A stretch of DNA of 64,000 nt from Blasia pusilla (taxonomy: Eukaryota > Marchantiophyta > Marchantiopsida > Blasiales). Positions 57,583 through 64,000 of this stretch are shown piece by piece. Position 1 is the first letter of the stretch, and each line of letters starts with the position of its first letter. Location: contig CM114273.1 in NCBI GenBank assembly GCA_050084515.1, forward strand, positions 37,820,001 through 37,884,000, given 5' to 3'. A program made the translations under genes and the position numbers. The notes below the pieces were generated by a model. It saw nothing but the letters and a program-made list of their open reading frames with translations. It was not told where the DNA came from and searched no databases.

Positions 57583-58239
57583 TTGTGGACACAAAGGACT
57601 TGGGCCATCCCAACCGTCGCCTTCAACACCTTCGGCACCTCCATTGCCCAGCGGGAATACAAACGACCAATTGTATCGTAATATATCCAAATCGTGCGTA
57701 ACACCTAATCCATCAGAGAATTTGACACCACAAGTTGGTGCATCTATAGGTAACTCTGTACAATGGAGAGAACCTGGACACACTATTTTTATGGTTTGCA
57801 CAATTCTTTCGAGCTCTGTTTGATAGGATTGTGGTAGTTAGAGGATAGATTTGATGGGTACTCGCCTTGTCAAAGTTGATGGCATCTATGATTGAGTTGC
57901 CACGAACGTTTGGCCTTGGAAGAGGCTCTTTTGGTTGCTCCCTTTGCAAATTTCAGCATTCACTTATGTTCAAATGAATATATAGTCTATATTACCGACT
58001 CTTGAGTTATGATAGCTTGGTATTTAGTTTTCCATATTTTATAGGCAACAATTTTAGCACATACACATCACTTCTATGTCTACATTCTACATTCTTGGCT
58101 TTAGGGAGATGACATGCTCGTTGTCTAATGTCATTTGGATGTTCAAATGGCTCCTCCATTGTTTATAATATTTCCTTCGCCAACTTCGAAAAAAACAACC
58201 ACGGGAGTGAATCTAGGCCGAATGTAAGTGGACGATGCA

Positions 58240-58790
58240 ACTACCCCAGACTAACTCATCCCTCCATGACTCTCACTAGTGGTAGAGGAAATAACTTCCG
58301 CTAACTTCTCATCCTCATCTAGAAATGGCTTAATCCATGACGCATAATATGAGTCATAGTAGAGTCTTTGGACCTCAATCGATCTCGAGCGCGAACTTAT
58401 GGGATAATTCATAGGTCATAATCATCCATGGGCGCTCTCTCTAGATGCTAGAATATACCCTTCCATGTTGTGACGTCATGAAACTCTATGACACAACTCC
58501 TAAAAATATTCACGATCCTCTACCTTGTCATCCATCTCATACATCTAAATGGTAGGACCACTCAACGTGTTCGATGATGCACTAAAAAACTCCTCCTCTA
58601 AGACCTCTCCCTCGTCACAAAAAGACACAGACCAAGGACAAGACGGTCCCCCACGTGGAGACTCTCAAAACCTCACCTTACTCCATGAGAATACTCTAGG
58701 GCTACTCTTGAGCATACCACCTCACCTCTCAAAGTCCGGAAAGGATGCCGTGATGACCCTCGTGCCCCTATCACACGAAGGAACTTTGCC
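58240..58790 (-). pseudogene. DG gag remnant
   Basis: Base-level similarity to 23.75-24.35 kb (DG copy B gag): CTAGTGGTAGAGGAAATAAC, CCATGGGCGCTCTCTCTAGA and GACAGAAAGTCCGGA-type blocks, in the same order and orientation. Heavily decayed. Confidence 0.65.
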
Positions 58791-58799
58791 GCTCATTCA

Positions 58800-59100
58800 T
58801 AGTTATATATAGAAATGTACTATTTTGAGTAAGTTTCTATTATGGATATAGAAAAACTTCTACTGTTATAAATGGCCCTTGACCCCTCACAGCATATGAA
58901 GAGTTGAAGAGATAACCTACGAGCATGAGTTATCACAGAGAGAGTTTGGGAGAAGGAAGGGAGTATACCCAAAGAGAGGGAGTTTTGGAGCTCATTCTCT
59001 CTTTGTTGAACTTCTTCACGTAAGGCGCACAACGGAGTTATGGTTCTTCTTGTCTTGTGAGTAATCCAAGCCTCTCATTAGGAAAGCGATGGAGTTTGTC
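58800..59100 (+). repeat. DG LTR fragment (plus orientation)
   Basis: Carries GTTATCACAGAGAGAGTTTG, GAGCTCATTCTCTCTTTGTT and CCAAGCCTCTCATTAGG in DG LTR order. Forms an inverted pair with 59,110-59,860. Confidence 0.65.
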
Positions 59101-59109
59101 TATGAGCTT

Positions 59110-59860
59110 TTGAGTAATCTTGATTTATAAAGAGAGAATAAGTTCCAAAGGTTCTTCTCTTTGGGAATATCCCCTTCCCTCTCCCAATATCTCTTCACGA
59201 TAACATATACTCGTAGGTTATCTTCTTGGCTCTTAATTTTTTGTAAGGGATTAAAATCCACTTTCCACTTTAATACTTAAAAAATGGAAAGGCAACAATA
59301 TTTATAATATAAACTTAGCAAAAATAGTAAAATCCACTATATAACTCCAAATGAGCCAAAACGAAGGGAAAACCTGTTGTAAACATCATTTATTAGTCAT
59401 AGTTAAGTTAGAGTCTATGACATGTAGGACATAAGTGAAAAAGAACCAACCAAAAAGACAAAGAACGTGAGATAAAGATGAGAGTGGGGTCATGGGTTGA
59501 TGAAAAGTAAGATAAGGATGAAGTTGGGGATAGATGTGACAAGATGAGATAGGGATATTAGAGTCGAAAAGAGATCCTTCAATGCTGTAAGAATATGACA
59601 CGTGGTATAAGGATGGGTATAACTAATCCCTCTTCATTGTACCTATCTCTAAGTATATAAAAGAAGAGGATAGGCCTCGAGGGGCATTACATCTTTGAGC
59701 AACTTTAGAGTGGTCTTATGAGATTGAGAGTTACACACACTCTCTTATGTTACTCAAGCCCTCAACAAGTAATCTTTAACCTCTTGAGGTTGTCCTTCAA
59801 TCTCCTTGAAGATATCCTACTATACTCTTCGATCCATCCTAAAAGATGTGAAAGATTCTA
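59110..59860 (-). repeat. DG LTR fragment (minus orientation), interrupted
   Basis: CCCCTTCCCTCTCCCAATAT, then CTTCTTGGCTCTTAATTTTT and CCAAATGAGCCAAAACGAAG follow the inverted DG LTR. The match pauses at about 59,377 and resumes near 59,745 (CAAGCCCTCAACA) to the LTR start at about 59,848. Confidence 0.65.
59376..59745. repeat. Possible solo LTR inserted in the DG LTR
   Basis: About 370 bp interrupting the DG LTR. It has a TATA box (GTATATAAAAGAAGAGG near 59,654) and reads TGTTGTAAAC at its left side. It resembles a solo LTR, but a clean target duplication was not identified. Confidence 0.4.
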
Positions 59861-60076
59861 AGTAGGAGAAAAAGTTTGGTTGAGTGTGGATATAGTCAAT
59901 CTTGCAAAAGATTTATCTCCAAATTCTGTTTCCAAGTATGTGAACAATATGTGATGAAGGCCAAGAAGTTTGAGGACGTTTACACATTGAAGCTACCAAT
60001 GGAGCTAAAGATCTACTTGACCTTTCATGTGTCCTTCTTCAAGAAGTTATTAAAAAAGAATATGCATTTAGAGTGA
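59850..60076 (+). pseudogene. G2-like gypsy integrase C-terminal remnant
   Basis: EKVWLSVDIVNLAKDLSPN-like residues precede a frame with AKKFEDVYTLKLPMELKIYL and TFHVSFFKKLLKK. This is the GPY/F tail of a gypsy integrase, related to 45.66-45.80 kb but longer at the end. Stop after about 60,074. Confidence 0.7.
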
Positions 60077-60278
60077 AGGAATTTGGATACCTTAATCTAT
60101 GATAATCCAAGACACACTTCATTGAGTTTCATATGGAGATCATCTTGCATTTGAGACGTAGGTCCAACAAGTATGAGTAGTTGGTCAAGTGGAAGAAGTT
60201 CACTTGGATTGTAAAGTTCGATTTAGAACACACTTAAGAAGTGTTATAACACTCCAAAAAAATTCTTAGAAAGCAAAC

Positions 60279-60298
60279 ATATATATATATATATATAT
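60279..60298. repeat. (AT)n microsatellite
   Basis: Twenty bases of alternating AT. Confidence 0.95.
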
Positions 60299-60299
60299 G

Positions 60300-61199
60300 C
60301 TAGTACTTGTAGCTGCTAGAGATATGACTTTTGACCATTGGAAGCTCCGATTTTGAGAGGCATTATAACTAGAATGTGCTATATTTGCAATAAAGTGATG
60401 CACGAGGATTTAATTTTTTTGGTGAGGATGTATGATATTGATTAGTGCCTCATATGATTAAGATATATGTCAAGAGGAGATGCAGGGTATATTTGAATTA
60501 AAATAATATAATAAGATTAAGTTTTGGATGACCATTACTCCGGCTTGCCCGTGCGTTAACGAGGTAAATTTATTCTATCTTGGAGCTTGGGGTGATCTTA
60601 CTCGTGAAATGACGAGTAATCTTAATGTCTCGCGTGAGTCAAATTTAATGGTGATCTTGAACTGATACGCCTTGTGGACCTTGTAAATATGTGGGATGAT
60701 AACATGTTGAGAAATTATTTTAAGTTTTACAAAGGATGCTTAGATGTTAGCTTTTCAAGTTAGCTAAGATTATCTTCAAGGATTTTCTTCTAGAAGCAAG
60801 TTGAACCTAGAAACAAGAAGGTAATGGTTTCTATGTGTTGGCTGCGACAATCTAAAACTTAAACCAAATAAGGAATTGTGGGTTAGCTATTAGAATATGG
60901 TTCAATGGCAAGTGGTTTGGATTCAAAAAATACTTGATTCAAAAGTCTTGCTTTGACGAGGATATTAACCTCTATAAAGAGGCATGAGTGTTATGACCCT
61001 TATAATTATAACCAAATAAATATGAATGTATGCCATCAAACCATCAAATTCCAATGGTCTCCCCCTTAGATGGAAATGCATAGAAGTCTTTTGAGCAAGA
61101 TATTATTTGGAAAAAAAAAGAACAGAGCCTTGATGGGCATCTCAAGTGATGATGGTTATGATTTGGAAGAGCATGATCAAATGTTGGGTGGAACTTGAA
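60300..61199. other. No recognisable gene
   Basis: AT-rich sequence with no open frame or repeat family that I recognise. Confidence 0.45.
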
Positions 61200-61640
61200 A
61201 ATATTTCAAGTCCCACAAGAGTTAGAAACCAAGGGAATTGCAACCTAGCTTTGAAGTTCATCGAGCGTTTGGGATTCTATACATTTTATTTCATAAAGAC
61301 TAAATCCAAAATAAGATTAAGATGAATAAGGTGGAATTAGAAAGTTTGTGAGAATCCAAATCCAATTTCACTAGCAAAACTCTTCAAACAAGCTCAGAAA
61401 GATAGTTTAGGTTGTGAAAATGATAGTTTAACTAGGTTGAGATCTATAAGGAGCAGCCCAAGAGGAGATCCTTGGATAAAGGGAGAGGTTCTATTTCTCT
61501 AGAATTATGTATAAGGGGAAGAGTCTCCAAGAGAATTTGGACCTTAAACGCCATCTTGGGAACTATGGGGGTCAAACCAAGAGTATAGGATGGATTAAGA
61601 GGTTGGCATTGGAGTTGAGACACCAAGTGAATTCTAGCTA
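61200..61640 (+). repeat. G2-type LTR fragment (plus)
   Basis: AGGGGAAGAGTCTCCAAGAG and GGGGTCAAACC-type blocks follow the order of 44,700-44,850. Forms an inverted pair with 62,500-63,100. Confidence 0.5.
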
Positions 61641-61799
61641 GTCTAGTCTTTAATGATTACCTTGGACCTTGATCCATGGCTAAAATGTTGATTTCTAGTT
61701 AGAGATTCGTTTGATGTGTATTGGGTAGTTGGGATTGTTGCGCTAGTATTGTTTACGGTCCCTAAAAATAATAATTTATGCCTCTACTCCTCCTTGATT

Positions 61800-62200
61800 C
61801 ACCCCAAAGCACTTGCAACCTCGAGCTTTGCAAGGAAAAGGGTGAGAAGGAAAGAAGAGGTTCAAGTAAGGTGTGAGAACTTTAAGCCAAGGTCCAAGTC
61901 AATGGCAAGAAGCAAGGAACATGTGAGTAGTTGAGATGAGCGAGACACCATGAGACTAGTCACGAAGCGCAATGAGCAGCCATGAGACGCCGAATAGCGG
62001 GAGTCAAGATAGGCGCTAGCCATGAGAAACGGAGGTCAAAGCTCTAAGATGTGTTCGGGGAGTTGAAAGTTGCAAAATTTGTAAGAAGACTTTGCTAATC
62101 TATCTTGAGGGATACGTAGTCAAATGTGGGTCCGCCGGTTGCTAAACACATTTGCGTTGGGGGCCAAAATCAATGATCTAAGGTGGAGAATCAGGAAGGT
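61800..62200 (+). repeat. Dispersed repeat shared with 26,850-27,430
   Basis: GATGTGTTCGGGGAGTTG, AAGAAGACTTTGCTAATCTA and GGGGGCCAAAAT align in order with the 27-kb copy. Confidence 0.55.
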
Positions 62201-62499
62201 GGGGCTTATACGGAGAACACTTGTTTTGGGTTAAGTCTTTGGGTCTAAAAGACAACTTGTTTTCAACAAGTAGTAAGTCTTTGATGTTTTGAGTCTTGCA
62301 ATCTTTTTCCCTAGGAATCCTCTTCCCCAAGCCTTGAATAATCTCCTCAAGTTGCTTGCCTATACCGAATCACGTCGATTATTCCCTCAAGGTGTATCCC
62401 AAATGATGCCTTATCTTAAACTTGGAACATGATCAAACATGAATCACGATTAGTTTCTTGTTCATGGAATTGAGAAGGCAAGGAGGGAGAGTATCCTCC

Positions 62500-63100
62500 C
62501 CCCATAACTTAGTTTTGGCTTGGGGTCTAACCTCGAAATCAGTCTCTTGATCCAACCCGTGCCCTTGGTTCATCCCCATGGTTCTCCAAGGTGGGATTCA
62601 GGTTCCGAACACCCTTGGGTTCCCTCTTATATAGAGTTCTAGAGATCCCCATCCCCTCCTTGCCTTTAGGAAAGTCCTATTGGGCTGCTCCTTGTGGTCC
62701 TCAATCCAACTAACATTTTGATAACTTGGGATGGTTTCTAGATCTTTGCTCGTGTGTTTGTCTACATCTTTGGTGCATTGGAATCATCTTCTCACAAGCT
62801 TTCCAACATTGCATTGATATCTTGGATCTAGCCATTATGACCTCAAACATCAAGAACCCCCAAACGCTTAGTCAAGTTCCAAGTTAGGTTGTATTTCCCT
62901 TGGTGCCGAGCAGGACTTGAGCTCTTCTCAAGTCACGCTTGAAGTCTGGTCTTGTTCTGCTAGGTCATGACCTTCTTCATTTGAGACGCCCCTTAAGGCT
63001 TGCTTCTCGCTTATGCAACTCATGTCTCGTATGTGAGACTCCAACACGTTTCCATCCTACTATAAGCCCACTAGATGTTTTGCGTTGGCGTGCATTTTGT
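62500..63100 (-). repeat. G2-type LTR fragment (minus)
   Basis: CACAAGCTTTCCAACATTGC, TGGTTCTCCAAGGTGGGATT and the AGGGTCACAACAC region correspond in inverse order to the LTR at 44.3-44.9 kb. Confidence 0.5.
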
Positions 63101-63199
63101 TATGAGGGTCACAACACAAGAAGACACTTGATTGGTGATCTCCTTGAGACAACTCAATAGGGAGGGTTGATATAATAAGAAGTTTAGGCTATCTGAGTC

Positions 63200-64000
63200 C
63201 ATATTGCAATTAGAAAAAGGAAATGAAGGTAAGTTTGGAGGACCCAAATTTATTTTTTTCAAGATAAGTTGATGCATTTTGTGGCATTAGAAGTTTAAAA
63301 AATTGTAACCAATAAGTAAATATAATTTTAATTTCTTGTAAAATTTTGAGGTCAAATTGTGAGAACACTAAGTGTTGCTAATATTCTTCTTTGCGGCATA
63401 GTCGAGCACTTGTGGGGTATTCATAAGAAACATAAGCATCAAAAAATTAGGGACAAGGCGGTGCAATATTCCAAGGTTAGAGTAGATCCTCCTATGTCCT
63501 TGCCTAAGATTAACAACTTGTGAAAGAATATACATGGATTTCCTAGAGTTAGTCTCGTAAATTATAGTAGTGTGTGTCATCTTTAGCTCCAAGCCGTGTC
63601 TAAAGCCAAATAGAGGCAATTTGTAAGGCGATAATACTCTTTATATTCTTGCTATTTATCTTCGTATTAATCTCATCATTAAGTCTTATCTACTTTTTCG
63701 AGTCATTAAATAATTCTCGTCCATGTCCACCATTCCCATATTATCACATGCACTTCTACATGTTGTTGCAAATTCTTGCAAACTTCCGAATGATATTCTA
63801 TAATGCCAATCCAATTCACCATAGAAAAATAAATAAACAACGTGCAAAAAAACATATGCTTCATTTATACCTAAAATATATCTAATATCCCTCTATATAA
63901 TTGCGCAAAAAATTCATAATGATCAACCCACTCACTTCCATCCATAGTAAACATTGTTGCAACTTCAAAGCCAACGGTATATTGTGACATTTTGCCTCAA
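63200..64000. other. No recognisable gene
   Basis: AT-rich, with short open stretches on both strands but no recognisable domain or repeat family. Confidence 0.45.

Overview
This is repeat-rich plant nuclear DNA holding one convincing host gene in a sea of decayed LTR retrotransposons. The host gene (30.2-36.3 kb, minus strand) is a 15-exon tubulin polyglutamylase of the TTLL9 type. TTLL9 acts on axonemal tubulin, so the organism probably makes flagellated sperm. With introns of only about 160-480 bp, a bryophyte (moss or liverwort) or another early-diverging land plant fits best. This is inference from gene content, because no species marker is present.

The main discovery is a Ty3/gypsy-like family, here called DG, whose polyprotein carries two chromatin-related domains. 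A DNMT3/DRM-like cytosine-5 DNA methyltransferase domain lies between the aspartic protease and the reverse transcriptase. A canonical PHD finger sits at the very C-terminus, after the integrase. Two large DG copies dominate 10.25-26.43 kb. Copy A (plus strand) sits inside an older LTR (family G2). Copy B (minus strand, 10.1 kb) sits inside the 3' LTR of copy A, with a 4-bp ATGC duplication. Older DG remnants lie at 0.5-1.6, 4.5-5.2, 37.7-38.4, 39.5-39.8, 43.5-43.8, 46.2-50.3 and 58.2-59.9 kb. Neither large copy is intact: A lacks most of gag and nearly all of the integrase, B lacks the protease, and both methyltransferase reading frames are broken.

Layout. 0-10.25 kb: G2 LTR piece, DG remnant, a mini-Helitron, a Copia LTR with primer-binding site, a DG LTR with a long GA run, and a Tat/Athila-type gypsy start with decayed gag. 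10.25-26.43 kb: nested DG copies A and B. 26.4-30.2 kb: LTR and gag debris. 30.2-37.2 kb: the TTLL9-like gene and its upstream region. 37.7-45.8 kb: DG, Copia and gypsy fragments, including a G2 LTR and its primer-binding site. 46.2-50.3 kb: degenerate DG copy D. 50.5-52.7 kb: diverged repeats, CT microsatellites and an unidentified coding-like remnant. 52.7-57.6 kb: a structurally complete but mutated Ty1/copia element with a perfect TTGTG target duplication. 58-64 kb: DG and G2 fragments.

All calls come from reading motifs, reading frames and repeated segments by eye. Boundaries of LTR fragments and decayed copies are approximate unless a duplication or primer-binding site fixes them.
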